DNA from: Romboutsia faecis
GTDB taxonomy: Bacteria; Bacillota; Clostridia; Peptostreptococcales; Peptostreptococcaceae
DNA length: 64,000 nt
Assembly: GCF_014323405.1 (NCBI RefSeq)
Contig: NZ_JACRWE010000002.1
Coordinates: 248,001 to 312,000 of the forward strand
Direction: 5' to 3'
Positions 54,189 through 62,696 of this stretch are shown one piece after another. The notes beneath the pieces were generated by a model. It did not search any database. It was not told where the DNA came from and saw only the letters and a list, made by a program, of their open reading frames with translations. The position numbers and the translations under genes were made by a program. The stretch's first letter is position 1. Every line of letters starts with the position of its first letter.

Positions 54189-55010
54189 ATGAAAAATATG
54201 TTTGAAAAAGTACAAGAAAGTGTTTCTTTTATAAAAGAAAAAACTACTGTTAATCCTAAAATAGGTTTAATATTAGGATCTGGTTTAGGGATATTAGCTG
54301 ATGAAATAGAAAACCCTGTAAAAATAAATTATAATGAAATACCAAACTTCCCTGTTTCTACAGTTGAAGGGCATGCTGGTTGTTTAGTTATAGGTACTTT
54401 AGAAGGTAAACAAGTAGTTGCTATGCAAGGTAGATTCCATTATTATGAAGGTTACTCTCAAAGAGAAATAACTTTCCCAGTTAGAGTTATGAAAGCTTTA
54501 GGAGTAGAAACTATTGTTGTAACAAATGCAGCTGGTGGATCAAATAAGGATTTCAAGCCAGGTGATTTAATGGTTATAAAAGATCATATAAACTTAAGTG
54601 GTAGTAACCCACTAATTGGAGAAAATGATGAAAGATTTGGTCCAAGATTCCCTGATATGTCAACTGCATATCAACCAAAGAATGTAGAATTAGTAAAAGA
54701 ATGCGCTAAAGAATTAAATATGAAGATTCAAGAAGGTGTTTATGCATTCTTCAGTGGACCAACATATGAAACTCCTGCAGAAGTAAGAATGGCACAAATT
54801 TTAGGTGCAGATGCAGTTGGTATGTCTACAGCTCCTGAAGTTATAGTAGCATCACATTCTGGAATGGATGTTGTAGGTATATCTTGCATAACTAATATGG
54901 CAGCAGGAATACTTAACCAACCTCTTGATCATGAAGAAGTTATAGAAACTACTCAAAAAGTAAAATCAGAGTTTTTAAGTTTAGTTAAAAAGGTTGTTAA
55001 TAGAATATAA
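54189..55010 (+). CDS. punA: Purine-nucleoside phosphorylase
   Basis: Splits purine nucleosides with phosphate to base and ribose 1-phosphate. The 273-residue protein has LILGSGLGILADEI, VEGHAGCLVIG, MQGRFHYYEGY, TNAAGGSN and the substrate loop FSGPTYETPAEVRMAQ, and the MST(A)PE region. A TTG at 54174 lies inside the ribosome site TTTGGAGGAATGGCAA, so the ATG at 54189 is the start. It is 17 bp after deoB. Confidence 0.96.
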   Translation: MKNMFEKVQESVSFIKEKTTVNPKIGLILGSGLGILADEIENPVKINYNEIPNFPVSTVEGHAGCLVIGTLEGKQVVAMQGRFHYYEGYSQREITFPVRVMKALGVETIVVTNAAGGSNKDFKPGDLMVIKDHINLSGSNPLIGENDERFGPRFPDMSTAYQPKNVELVKECAKELNMKIQEGVYAFFSGPTYETPAEVRMAQILGADAVGMSTAPEVIVASHSGMDVVGISCITNMAAGILNQPLDHEEVIETTQKVKSEFLSLVKKVVNRI

Positions 55011-55021
55011 CACAATATAGC

Positions 55022-55056
55022 AGCCCTAGTATTACTCATAAATAAATACTAGGGCT
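55022..55056 (+). terminator. Hairpin after punA
   Basis: AGCCCTAGTATT (55022-55033) pairs perfectly with AATACTAGGGCT (55045-55056). No T-run follows, so it may only partly stop transcription ahead of pdp. Confidence 0.6.
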
Positions 55057-55089
55057 ATTCATAGACCATAGAATATTAGGAGAAATAAT

Positions 55090-56415
55090 ATGAGAATCTA
55101 CGATATAATAAGAAAAAAAAGAGATAACCATGAACTTAGCAAAGCTGAAATAGAATTTTTTGTTGATAAATACTCAAAAGGTGAGATACCAGATTATCAA
55201 GCATCAGCGTTACTAATGGCTATATATTTAAATAAAATGAATAAAGAAGAAACTGTATACTTAACAGAAGCTATGATGAATTCTGGTGATGTTATAGATT
55301 TATCAGAAATAGATGGTATAAAGGTTGATAAGCATAGTACTGGTGGAGTTGGAGATAAAACGACAATAGCGCTAGCACCATTAGTGGCAGCTTGTGGAGC
55401 ACCTGTAGCAAAGATGTCTGGGAGAGGTCTAGGACATACTGGAGGAACTTTAGATAAGCTAGAAGCTATTCCTGGTTTCTCAATAGAGATGGAAGCTAAG
55501 AAGTTTATAGATTCAGTGAATAAACACAAAATAGCTGTATGTGGACAGACTGCTACAATAGCTGTAGCAGATAAGAAAATGTACGCTCTTAGAGATGTTA
55601 CAGCAACTGTAGATAATATATCATTAATAGCTGCAAGTATAATGTGTAAAAAATTAGCTTCTGGAGCTAATGCAATTTTACTTGATGTTAAAACTGGTGA
55701 TGGTGCATTTATGAAAACTTTAGATGATTCATTCGAATTAGCTAAAGCTATGGTTGATATTGGTAATGGGATGAATAGAGATACTATAGGAATGATAACA
55801 GATATGGATGAACCATTAGGTTTTGCTGTTGGTAACTCTTTAGAGGTAATAGAAGCTATAGAAACATTAAAAGGAAATGGTCCAAAGGATTTTGTTAACT
55901 TATGTGAAACATTAGGTGCATATATGTTAGTTTTAGCTAAGACTGCAGATACTTTCGAAGAAGGTGTAGAAAAAATAAGAGAAGCTATATCTTCTGGTTC
56001 AGCGCTTGAAAAATTAAAAGTATTTATAGAAAATCAAGGTGGAGATAAGAGAGTAGTGGATGATTATTCATTATTCCCTCAAGCTAATTTAGTAATTCCT
56101 ATAAAAGCTCATAGAAGTGGATATATAAGTAGAATTGAAGCTGAAGAGGTTGGAGTATCAGCAATGATTTTAGGCGCAGGCAGAGAGACTAAGGATGATG
56201 AACTAGACTTAGCTGCAGGTATAATTTTAAACAATAAAGTTGGAGACTATGTAAACGAAGGCGATACATTAGCAACTATGTATTTAAATAAAGAAGAAAA
56301 ATTAGAATCTGCTAAAGAGAGATTTATAAATGCATATTCAATAGTTGATGAAAAAGTAGAACCTAAAAAATTAGTATATGGTGTAGTAACAAAAGATGGA
56401 ATAAAAAAATTCTAG
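55090..56415 (+). CDS. pdp: Pyrimidine-nucleoside phosphorylase
   Basis: Splits uridine and thymidine with phosphate. The 441-residue protein has the family signature SGRGLGHTGGTLDKLE, DKHSTGGVGDKTTI and KKLASGANAILLDVKTGDGAFM, with the C-terminal domain from about 340. It ends the nucleoside group deoB-punA-pdp and is closed by a strong terminator. The start follows TAGGAGAAATA. Pdp and DeoA share these motifs; the Firmicute form is Pdp. Confidence 0.95.
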   Translation: MRIYDIIRKKRDNHELSKAEIEFFVDKYSKGEIPDYQASALLMAIYLNKMNKEETVYLTEAMMNSGDVIDLSEIDGIKVDKHSTGGVGDKTTIALAPLVAACGAPVAKMSGRGLGHTGGTLDKLEAIPGFSIEMEAKKFIDSVNKHKIAVCGQTATIAVADKKMYALRDVTATVDNISLIAASIMCKKLASGANAILLDVKTGDGAFMKTLDDSFELAKAMVDIGNGMNRDTIGMITDMDEPLGFAVGNSLEVIEAIETLKGNGPKDFVNLCETLGAYMLVLAKTADTFEEGVEKIREAISSGSALEKLKVFIENQGGDKRVVDDYSLFPQANLVIPIKAHRSGYISRIEAEEVGVSAMILGAGRETKDDELDLAAGIILNNKVGDYVNEGDTLATMYLNKEEKLESAKERFINAYSIVDEKVEPKKLVYGVVTKDGIKKF

Positions 56416-56428
56416 ATAAATGATTATA

Positions 56429-56467
56429 AGAAGCCTAACGTGTAAAAAATAACGTTAGGCTTTTTTA
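56429..56467 (+). terminator. Terminator after pdp
   Basis: AAGCCTAACGT (56431-56441) pairs perfectly with ACGTTAGGCTT (56452-56462), followed by six T. It separates the nucleoside operon from mltG. Confidence 0.93.
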
Positions 56468-56545
56468 TTAAAAAGTCAAAATATTTACAAATTTATTATT
56501 TATTTAAAGAAAGGTATTTATTTTATGAATCAAAAAAGATATTTC

Positions 56546-56554
56546 TTCGACAAA
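56546..56554 (-). promoter_or_regulatory. 0A box upstream of mltG
   Basis: On the minus strand TTTGTCGAA, identical to nine positions of the Spo0A box. It ends five bases ahead of the -35 of the mltG promoter, a place from which Spo0A could activate. Confidence 0.5.
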
Positions 56555-56558
56555 TTCA

Positions 56559-56587
56559 TTGAAAATTTTTATGCTTAGATTTATAAT
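56559..56587 (+). promoter_or_regulatory. SigA promoter of mltG
   Basis: TTGAAA (56559-56564), 17 bases, TATAAT (56582-56587): eleven of twelve consensus bases with ideal spacing. It is 37 bp ahead of the mltG start. Confidence 0.75.
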
Positions 56588-56624
56588 ATAAAGGATATAA
56601 ATATATATAAGGAGTAGATAACCT

Positions 56625-57698
56625 ATGAGTTTAAAAGAGAATAAGCTAAAGGTAATAGGAATAACTTCTATTATATTAGTAATTCTTATAGGGGCCTTTG
56701 TATTTTATGAAATTGGACCTTATAATAAGAGCAGTAAAAAAGATATAATCGTAGATATACCAAGTGGGTCAACTGTTAATAGTATATCGGATATATTATA
56801 CGAAAATAAATTAATTAAAAACAAAACTTTATTCAAAATAGTTGTAAAATTAAGTAATGATGCTCAATCAATAAAGGCAGGTAAGTACTTAATTAATCAA
56901 ACTTATTCTAATAAGGATATATTAGAACTTTTAGTTTCTGGTAAAGTTTATAATGATGGTATTAAAGTAACAATTCCTGAAGGTTCAACATCTAAGGAAA
57001 TAATTAACACTCTTGTAAAAAATAATATTGGAGATAAAGCTATTTATGAGGAACTAATTAAAAATCCATCTAAATTCTATGAAAAGTTTAGTTTTTTAAA
57101 GGAAGATGATATCATATCATTAGAAGGGTTTTTATATCCAGATACTTATTACTTTAAAGAGGAAGATAGCGAAGAAAAAGTACTTTCTGATATGCTTTTA
57201 AGATTTAAAAAAGAATATACAGATACTTTAGTAAAGAGGCAAAAAGAACTTAATATGACTTTACAAGAAGTCATAAATTTATCATCTATTATTGAGAAGG
57301 AAGCAGTATTAGATGAAGATAGAGCATTAATAGCAAGTGTATTCTATAACAGATTAGATATAGGTATGCCTCTTCAATCAGATGCAACAATACAGTATAT
57401 ATTTGATGAAAGAAAGCAAATTGTAACTTATGCAGATTTAAAAATTGATTCTCCTTATAATACTTATTTAAATAAGGGATTGCCACCGACTCCAATTGCA
57501 AATCCAGGTATAAAATCAATTAAAGCTGCACTTTATCCTGAAAAAACAGATTATTTATACTTTGTTGCAAAAATAGATGGTGGAAATAATTATAGTACAA
57601 ACTATGAAGATCATTTAAAATATGAAAAAGAATATAAAGATGCAAGAGATAAGTTAAAAGAAGAACAAAATAAAAATACAAGTACAAATGAAAAATAA
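56625..57698 (+). CDS. mltG: Endolytic murein transglycosylase MltG (YceG-like)
   Basis: Cleaves nascent glycan strands and sets their length at the membrane. The 357-residue protein has an N-terminal membrane helix (about 11-30), a LysM-like subdomain (about 45-110), and the catalytic region LSSIIEKEAVLDEDRALIAS with the essential Glu, then NRLDIGMPLQSDATIQY and PYNTYLNKGLPPTPIANPG. The start follows AAGGAGTAGATAACCT. The order mltG-trmR-trhP1-udk is that of B. subtilis yrrL-yrrM-yrrN-yrrO-udk, without yrrO. Confidence 0.94.
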   Translation: MSLKENKLKVIGITSIILVILIGAFVFYEIGPYNKSSKKDIIVDIPSGSTVNSISDILYENKLIKNKTLFKIVVKLSNDAQSIKAGKYLINQTYSNKDILELLVSGKVYNDGIKVTIPEGSTSKEIINTLVKNNIGDKAIYEELIKNPSKFYEKFSFLKEDDIISLEGFLYPDTYYFKEEDSEEKVLSDMLLRFKKEYTDTLVKRQKELNMTLQEVINLSSIIEKEAVLDEDRALIASVFYNRLDIGMPLQSDATIQYIFDERKQIVTYADLKIDSPYNTYLNKGLPPTPIANPGIKSIKAALYPEKTDYLYFVAKIDGGNNYSTNYEDHLKYEKEYKDARDKLKEEQNKNTSTNEK

Positions 57699-57728
57699 TT
57701 ATAGTTTATTTTAATCTAACGCCAAAAT

Positions 57729-57765
57729 TATGGATTATGTCTTATGTATTAAGGCGTAATCCATA
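57729..57765 (+). other. 15-bp hairpin between mltG and trmR
   Basis: 57729-57743 pairs with 57751-57765 through 15 pairs, two of them G-U, with a 7-base loop. There is no T-run, and the ribosome site of the next gene (57775) lies outside. It may be a processing or attenuation site. Confidence 0.55.
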
Positions 57766-57789
57766 TTAGTTTATAAGGAGTGAATTTAA

Positions 57790-58452
57790 TTGAGTAATAT
57801 AGTAAACAATTTAGTAGAAGAATATATAAGAACTACTCTTAAAGACAAAGACGGTCTTTTAAGGGAATTAGAAATTTATGCTACAGAACATAATGTTCCA
57901 ATAGTGCACAAGGAAGTTTCTGATTTATTAAAAGTGCTATTAAAGGTAGATAAACCTAAAAATATACTAGAAGTTGGTTGTGCTATCGGATACTCTTCTA
58001 TACTTTTTGCAACAACAGTGGGTGATGAAGTAAAGATAACAACTGTTGAAAGAAATGAAGCTATGATAGAAAGAGCAAAAGAAAATATAAAGAGAGCTGG
58101 ATTTGAAAATAATATAACTATATTAGAAGGAGATGCGGAAGAATTATTACCTAAAGTTGAAGGCGAATTCGACATGATTTTCTTAGATGCTGCTAAAGGT
58201 CAGTATAAGTTATTTTATGATATGGTTATAGATAAATTAAAGGTCGGAGGACTTTTAATTTCTGATAACATTTTATATAAAGGAATGGTAGCTCATGATG
58301 ATTTTGTAGTTAGAAGAAAGAAAACTATAGTAAAAAGAATGAGAAATTACCTAGATTATATATGTAATTGCGAGTATTTAAGTACTTCATTGATTCCGAT
58401 TGGAGATGGAGTAGCGCTTAGCTATAAAGAAAAAGAAAGAGGAGCAGAATAA
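57790..58452 (+). CDS. trmR: tRNA 5-hydroxyuridine methyltransferase TrmR
   Basis: A SAM-dependent O-methyltransferase that makes 5-methoxyuridine at wobble U34 in Gram-positive bacteria (B. subtilis YrrM). The 220-residue protein has the SAM loop ILEVGCAIGYSSILFA, VERNEAMIERA, EGDAEELLP and the metal-site FDMIFLDAAKGQY and SDNILYKGMV of the class I O-methyltransferase family. A TTG start at 57790 follows AAGGAGTGAATTTAA. It lies 1 bp ahead of the U32 gene, whose family makes the 5-hydroxyuridine substrate. Confidence 0.9.
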   Translation: MSNIVNNLVEEYIRTTLKDKDGLLRELEIYATEHNVPIVHKEVSDLLKVLLKVDKPKNILEVGCAIGYSSILFATTVGDEVKITTVERNEAMIERAKENIKRAGFENNITILEGDAEELLPKVEGEFDMIFLDAAKGQYKLFYDMVIDKLKVGGLLISDNILYKGMVAHDDFVVRRKKTIVKRMRNYLDYICNCEYLSTSLIPIGDGVALSYKEKERGAE

Positions 58453-58453
58453 A

Positions 58454-59404
58454 ATGATAACAAAAGTTGAACTTCAAGCCCCCGCAAGGGATTTAGAAAC
58501 ATTAAAAGTAGCAGTGGAATCTGGAGCGGATGCTGTTTATATAGGAGGGGAATCTTTTGGTATGAAAACATCATCTAAAGATTTCACTAAAGAAGAAATA
58601 ATAGAGGGTGTAAATTTTGCCCATGAAAGAGGTAAGAAAGTTTATGTAAGTATAACACTACTTCCTCATAATCAAGATTTCATAGGTTTAGAAAATTACT
58701 TAAAGGAATTAGAAGAAGCAAAGGTAGATGCATTAATAATATCAGAACCAGGAGTTCTTGAAACTATTAAGAAGGTTGTTCCAAATATGAAGTTACATTT
58801 AGGAACATTAGCAAATGTTAATAATTATGCTACAGCAAATTTTTGGTATGATCAAGGTATAAGAAGAGTAGTAGTATCAAGAGAAATATCTCTAAAAGAA
58901 ATAGAAGGAATAAAAGCAAAAACTCCTTTTGATATGGAAATAGAAGTTTTTGTTCATGGAGGTATGTGCATGTCATACTCAGGAAGAAAATTATTAACAA
59001 GCTATATAGCTACTAGAGATATAAACCTTTACTCTGAAGAGAAGAAGTATAATTTGGTTGAAGAGAAAAGACCAGGAGAATATTGCCCTGTGTACGAAGA
59101 TGAGGGTGGAACATTTTTCTTTAGTTCAAAGGACCTATGTATGATAGAATTTATTCCAAGGCTTATAAAAGCAGGAATAACCAGCCTTACAATAGAAGGA
59201 AGAAAAAAGGATTCGGATTATGTAAAAACTGTTGTAAAGGCATATAGAAAGGTAATAGATTCTTTCTATGAAAATCCTGAAAGCTATACTTTTGATAAAT
59301 CAATAATGAAGGAAATAATAAAAAGTAATCATAGAGAGTACACTACAGGTTTCTATTTAGATGAAACAAAAGTATATGATGAAGAATATTTTGAAAAACT
59401 TTAA
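58454..59404 (+). CDS. trhP1: U32 peptidase-family tRNA hydroxylation protein, TrhP1-like
   Basis: In B. subtilis TrhP1 and TrhP2 (YrrN, YrrO) are needed for 5-hydroxyuridine at tRNA U34. The 316-residue protein matches the short YrrN form: ELQAPARDLETLKVAVESGADAVYIGG, shown in part, GTLANVNN, EVFVHGGMCMSYSGRKLLTSY. In larger U32 enzymes the second Cys of the GRC motif binds iron-sulfur; here it is Lys179, and the GxCxQPC segment is absent, leaving Cys172, Cys211 and Cys229. The expected trhP2 gene does not follow; udk comes next. The companion may be elsewhere. Confidence 0.88.
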   Translation: MITKVELQAPARDLETLKVAVESGADAVYIGGESFGMKTSSKDFTKEEIIEGVNFAHERGKKVYVSITLLPHNQDFIGLENYLKELEEAKVDALIISEPGVLETIKKVVPNMKLHLGTLANVNNYATANFWYDQGIRRVVVSREISLKEIEGIKAKTPFDMEIEVFVHGGMCMSYSGRKLLTSYIATRDINLYSEEKKYNLVEEKRPGEYCPVYEDEGGTFFFSSKDLCMIEFIPRLIKAGITSLTIEGRKKDSDYVKTVVKAYRKVIDSFYENPESYTFDKSIMKEIIKSNHREYTTGFYLDETKVYDEEYFEKL

Positions 59405-59490
59405 GTATAGTACTATGATTTTGTTACATTAAATAAGATAAATCAGATTTAGACATAGATAAGTATCACATGTTAAGGAGAGAAATAAAA

Positions 59491-60126
59491 ATGAAAAATA
59501 ATAAGAGACCACTTATAATAGGAATAACTGGAGGAACTGGATCTGGAAAAAGTACTGTTTGCAAATCTATAATAGAGAATATACCAGAAGAAAATATATC
59601 TATATTAGAGCAAGATGCTTACTACAAAGATCAAAGCCATTTAAGTTTTGAAGATAGACTAAAAACTAATTATGACCATCCGCTTTCTTTTGATAATAAA
59701 CTTTTAATACAACATATAGAAGATTTATGTGAAGGTAAATCAGTAGAAAAGCCAGTTTACGATTATGAAATTCATACAAGAAAATTAGACGAAACTATAA
59801 CCATAGCTCCAAAAGATATTATAATAGTAGAAGGTATTATGATATTAGAGGATGAAGAATTAAGAAATAGACTAGATATAAAAATATATGTTGATACAGA
59901 AGATGATATAAGAATTCTTAGAAGAATACAAAGAGATATAAAAGAAAGAGGTAGAACAGTAGACTCAGTAATAGATCAATACTTAAGTACTGTAAAACCT
60001 GCTCATGATCAATTTATAGAACCATATAAAAAATATGCAGATATAATAATGCCAGAAGGTGGACATAATCAGGTTGCTATAGATATAGTAATATCCAAAA
60101 TAAGAAGCCAATTAAATTTAATATAA
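59491..60126 (+). CDS. udk: Uridine kinase
   Basis: Phosphorylates uridine and cytidine to their monophosphates in pyrimidine salvage. The 211-residue P-loop protein has [31 protein letters not shown] and [12 protein letters not shown], all diagnostic. The in-frame ATG at 59470 overlaps the ribosome site TTAAGGAGAGAAATAAAA, so the ATG at 59491 is the start. It keeps the udk position after the trh gene. Confidence 0.96.
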   Translation: MKNNKRPLIIGITGGTGSGKSTVCKSIIENIPEENISILEQDAYYKDQSHLSFEDRLKTNYDHPLSFDNKLLIQHIEDLCEGKSVEKPVYDYEIHTRKLDETITIAPKDIIIVEGIMILEDEELRNRLDIKIYVDTEDDIRILRRIQRDIKERGRTVDSVIDQYLSTVKPAHDQFIEPYKKYADIIMPEGGHNQVAIDIVISKIRSQLNLI

Positions 60127-60141
60127 TGAAATAAGTATTAA

Positions 60142-60180
60142 CCCCTTAAGTTTTGTCAAAAATGACAAATACCTAAGGGG
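60142..60180 (+). promoter_or_regulatory. Hairpin burying the ribosome site of the PBP gene
   Basis: Outer stem CCCCTTA with TAAGGGG (60142-60148 with 60174-60180) and inner stem TTTGTCA with TGACAAA (60152-60158 with 60163-60169), AAAA loop. The right outer arm is the Shine-Dalgarno (AAGGGGTGAT) of the gene at 60188. No T-run follows. Confidence 0.7.
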
Positions 60181-60187
60181 TGATTTT

Positions 60188-61864
60188 ATGTCTAGAATAA
60201 AGGGTCCAGTATCTAAAAGAAGCAGAAGCAGAATCAAGAGTATATTTTTAATATGTATATTGATTTATAGTTTCTTGCTTTATAGATTAGCTGATATAAA
60301 AATATTTAAATATGAAGAATATTCAAAACGTGTAGAAAATCAAAGTACAGATAAAATAAATTTAAATTCTGCTAGAGGTATAATTTATGATAGGAATAAT
60401 ATACCACTAACAGATACAGTTAAGAAAAAGGTACTATTAGTGCCACAAAAACTTTTAAATGGTAATTATGAAAATATAAGCTTAATTAAAAAAGCAACTA
60501 ATATAACTGATGAGGATATATTCAAGGCAGTTCAAGAACAACTTTTAAGTAATATTGTAGAAATTGAAGTAGAAGATATAAATGAGAGTATGATAAAACA
60601 ACTAGAGGAAAAAGAAATTATTGTAAGAGAAAAAACATTTAGATATTCTGAAGATAATCTTTTAACTCATACAATAGGATATTTAAAAAAAGCAGATAAA
60701 AGTCCTCAAAGTGGTATAGAAAAAGATATGGATGATATTTTAAAAGATAGCAATAAAGAATATGTATCTGTATTTAAAGCGGCAGATTCAGGGAAAACTC
60801 AAGGTCTAGATATACTGAATGGAAGTATTGAAACTGTAACGTCGAGTGATGATGATAAACATATTAGACTTACAATTGACTCTAAAATTCAAAAAATAGT
60901 AGAGGATACTGTTAATAATGAATCAAATCCTACAGCAGTGGTGATTTCTGATATAGAAAGTGGAGAAATACTGTCTATAAGCTCAAGACCAAATTATAAT
61001 CAAAATGATATATCAAAATATATTAACAGTAATAATAGAGAGTTAGAGAATAGGGCTATATCAGTTACTTATCCTCCAGGTTCTGTATTTAAAATAGTTG
61101 TATTATATGCAGCCTTAGCTAATAAGGTAATTGATGAGAATTATACATATAATTGTACAGGTAAAACTAAGGTTGGAAATACGGATGAGGTACTACATTG
61201 TCATAACTTAGATGGGCATGGTAAGGAGACTTTAAAAGATGTTTTTGCTAATTCCTGCAATCCGGCATTTTTGGATATAGCTAGTAAGGTAGGAAAAGAA
61301 AAAATTTTAGAAGCTATAAAAACTCTTCATTTAGATGAAAGTGTTGGCATAGGATTAGATGAGGAAGTATCATCTAAAATACCAAATGAAATAGCTATAA
61401 GGAATTTAGCAATAGGTCAAGGTTCCTTAGAATTTACACCGATACAAATAAATCAACTTACGCAGATAATAGCTAATAATGGTACATATAAGCCATTATA
61501 TATTTATGATAGTGTAATCAATAATGATAAAAATATAATAAAGGTATTCAAAAACTCTAAAGATGAAGAAATCATTTCGCCTTATATAATAACTAAAATA
61601 AAAGAAATTATGAAGTCTGTTTCAGAAGAAGGTACAGCAAAGGATCTTGCTGATTTAGAAGGTGGATGTGGAGTGAAAACCGGTACAGCTCAAAGTAGTT
61701 TGAATAAAGTATCTATTAATCATGGATGGATAACCGGATTTTATCCAAGTGAAAATGCAAAATATGCAATTACTGTTCTAGTAGAAGGTACAGAAACTGA
61801 AAGTAAGTCAGCAATACCGATTTTTAAAGAAATATGCGAAAAAATAAATAAAGAATATTTTTAA
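60188..61864 (+). CDS. Class B penicillin-binding protein (SpoVD/PbpI-like)
   Basis: A 558-residue transpeptidase with one N-terminal membrane helix (about 17-35), a dimerisation region (about 45-230) and the penicillin-binding domain with all active-site motifs: PPGSVFK (SxxK), NSCN (SxN) and VKTGT (KTG). It takes the place of B. subtilis pbpI (yrrR) after udk and immediately precedes sigK, which suggests a role in spore septum or cortex synthesis. The exact class (SpoVD, PbpA or PbpI) cannot be fixed from sequence. The C-terminal PASTA domain of true SpoVD is missing. The start ATG lies just outside a hairpin covering its ribosome site. Confidence 0.9.
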   Translation: MSRIKGPVSKRSRSRIKSIFLICILIYSFLLYRLADIKIFKYEEYSKRVENQSTDKINLNSARGIIYDRNNIPLTDTVKKKVLLVPQKLLNGNYENISLIKKATNITDEDIFKAVQEQLLSNIVEIEVEDINESMIKQLEEKEIIVREKTFRYSEDNLLTHTIGYLKKADKSPQSGIEKDMDDILKDSNKEYVSVFKAADSGKTQGLDILNGSIETVTSSDDDKHIRLTIDSKIQKIVEDTVNNESNPTAVVISDIESGEILSISSRPNYNQNDISKYINSNNRELENRAISVTYPPGSVFKIVVLYAALANKVIDENYTYNCTGKTKVGNTDEVLHCHNLDGHGKETLKDVFANSCNPAFLDIASKVGKEKILEAIKTLHLDESVGIGLDEEVSSKIPNEIAIRNLAIGQGSLEFTPIQINQLTQIIANNGTYKPLYIYDSVINNDKNIIKVFKNSKDEEIISPYIITKIKEIMKSVSEEGTAKDLADLEGGCGVKTGTAQSSLNKVSINHGWITGFYPSENAKYAITVLVEGTETESKSAIPIFKEICEKINKEYF

Positions 61865-61869
61865 AATAG

Positions 61870-61898
61870 TCAACTTACATCTACTTGATACATATAAT
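61870..61898 (+). promoter_or_regulatory. Candidate SigE-type promoter of sigK
   Basis: TCAACTT (61870-61876), 14 bases, CATATAAT (61891-61898), matching the SigE consensus at 5 of 7 and 7 of 8 positions. It is 33 bp ahead of the sigK start, and sigK is SigE-dependent in spore formers. Confidence 0.6.
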
Positions 61899-61930
61899 TT
61901 AAAATGATATGTGTCAAAGGGGGTGGATAT

Positions 61931-62581
61931 TTGACTATTCTAAAATCATTTGAAAAACCATTAACCCCTGAAGAAGAAGTATACTATTTAACCAAGTTTA
62001 AGCGAGAAAATGACGAGTCATCAAAAGAAGTATTAATAGAAAGGAACATGAGATTAGTAGCTCATATAGCAAAGAAGTATAATAACTCTACAGAAGATCA
62101 AGATGATCTAATTTCTATAGGTACAATAGGATTAATAAAGGCCATTGAGACATATAACGTAGATAAGGGCACAAGGTTAGCTACTTATGCATCTAAATGC
62201 ATAGAGAATGAAATTCTTATGAATATAAGAACAAATAAAAAGAATAAGTCACAGGTTTCACTTCAAGATCCTATAGGTATGGATAAGGAAGGAAATGAAA
62301 TAAGTTTGATTGATGTGTTGGGGACAGATATTGATTATATTGTGGATCAAGTTGAACTTAAAGTAGAAATAAGCAAACTTTATGAAAAATTAGATAAAAT
62401 TTTAACTGATAGAGAAAGAGAAATAATAAAGTTAAGATATGGCCTGACTACTATGGGATATAAAACACAACGAGAGATTGCACAAAAACTTCAAATATCT
62501 AGATCCTATGTGTCTAGAATAGAAAAGAGAGCTCTTAAAAAACTAAGAAAAGAACTTAAGACAGAAAAAAGCCTTGAATAG
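61931..62581 (+). CDS. sigK: RNA polymerase sigma factor SigK, without pro-sequence
   Basis: The late mother-cell sigma factor for coat and spore-release genes. The 216-residue protein has regions 2 (IERNMRLVAHIAKKYNN, DDLISIGTIGLIKAIETY), 3 (KSQVSLQDPIGMDKEGNEISLIDVLG) and 4 (REREIIKLRYGL, TQREIAQKLQISRSYVSRIEKRALKKL). The TTG at 61931 follows AAAGGGGGTGGATAT; the ATG at 61904 lies before that site and is rejected. The result starts where mature B. subtilis SigK begins, so there is no cleavable pro-sequence. The frame is also unbroken, with no skin element as in Clostridioides. A SigE-like promoter lies upstream. Confidence 0.93.
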   Translation: MTILKSFEKPLTPEEEVYYLTKFKRENDESSKEVLIERNMRLVAHIAKKYNNSTEDQDDLISIGTIGLIKAIETYNVDKGTRLATYASKCIENEILMNIRTNKKNKSQVSLQDPIGMDKEGNEISLIDVLGTDIDYIVDQVELKVEISKLYEKLDKILTDREREIIKLRYGLTTMGYKTQREIAQKLQISRSYVSRIEKRALKKLRKELKTEKSLE

Positions 62582-62596
62582 GGCTTTTTTCTTTTT
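62564..62596 (+). terminator. Terminator at the end of sigK
   Basis: An A-run plus GCC (62565-62573) pairs with GGC plus T-run (62582-62590), with the sigK stop codon in the loop. T residues continue downstream. Confidence 0.88.
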
Positions 62597-62668
62597 GGAA
62601 AATTTTTCAATCTATCAAATATTATAGAGAAGTTAAGCAAATATAAATTTTTTAATTTGAATCAAGAA

Positions 62669-62696
62669 TTGACAAATTATTTATAATGACTATGAT
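62669..62696 (+). promoter_or_regulatory. SigA promoter of the PAS sensor gene
   Basis: TTGACA (62669-62674), 16 bases, TATGAT (62691-62696). It precedes an AT-rich leader of about 120 bases before the start codon. Confidence 0.65.

Noticed and set aside
60142..60180. Terminator for udk
   Set aside because: The hairpin has no T-run after it and its right arm is the ribosome site of the next gene.
61904..61931. ATG at 61904 as sigK start giving a pro-sequence
   Set aside because: Nine extra residues (MICVKGGGY) include the translated ribosome site. They are too short and not hydrophobic enough to be a SigK pro-sequence.
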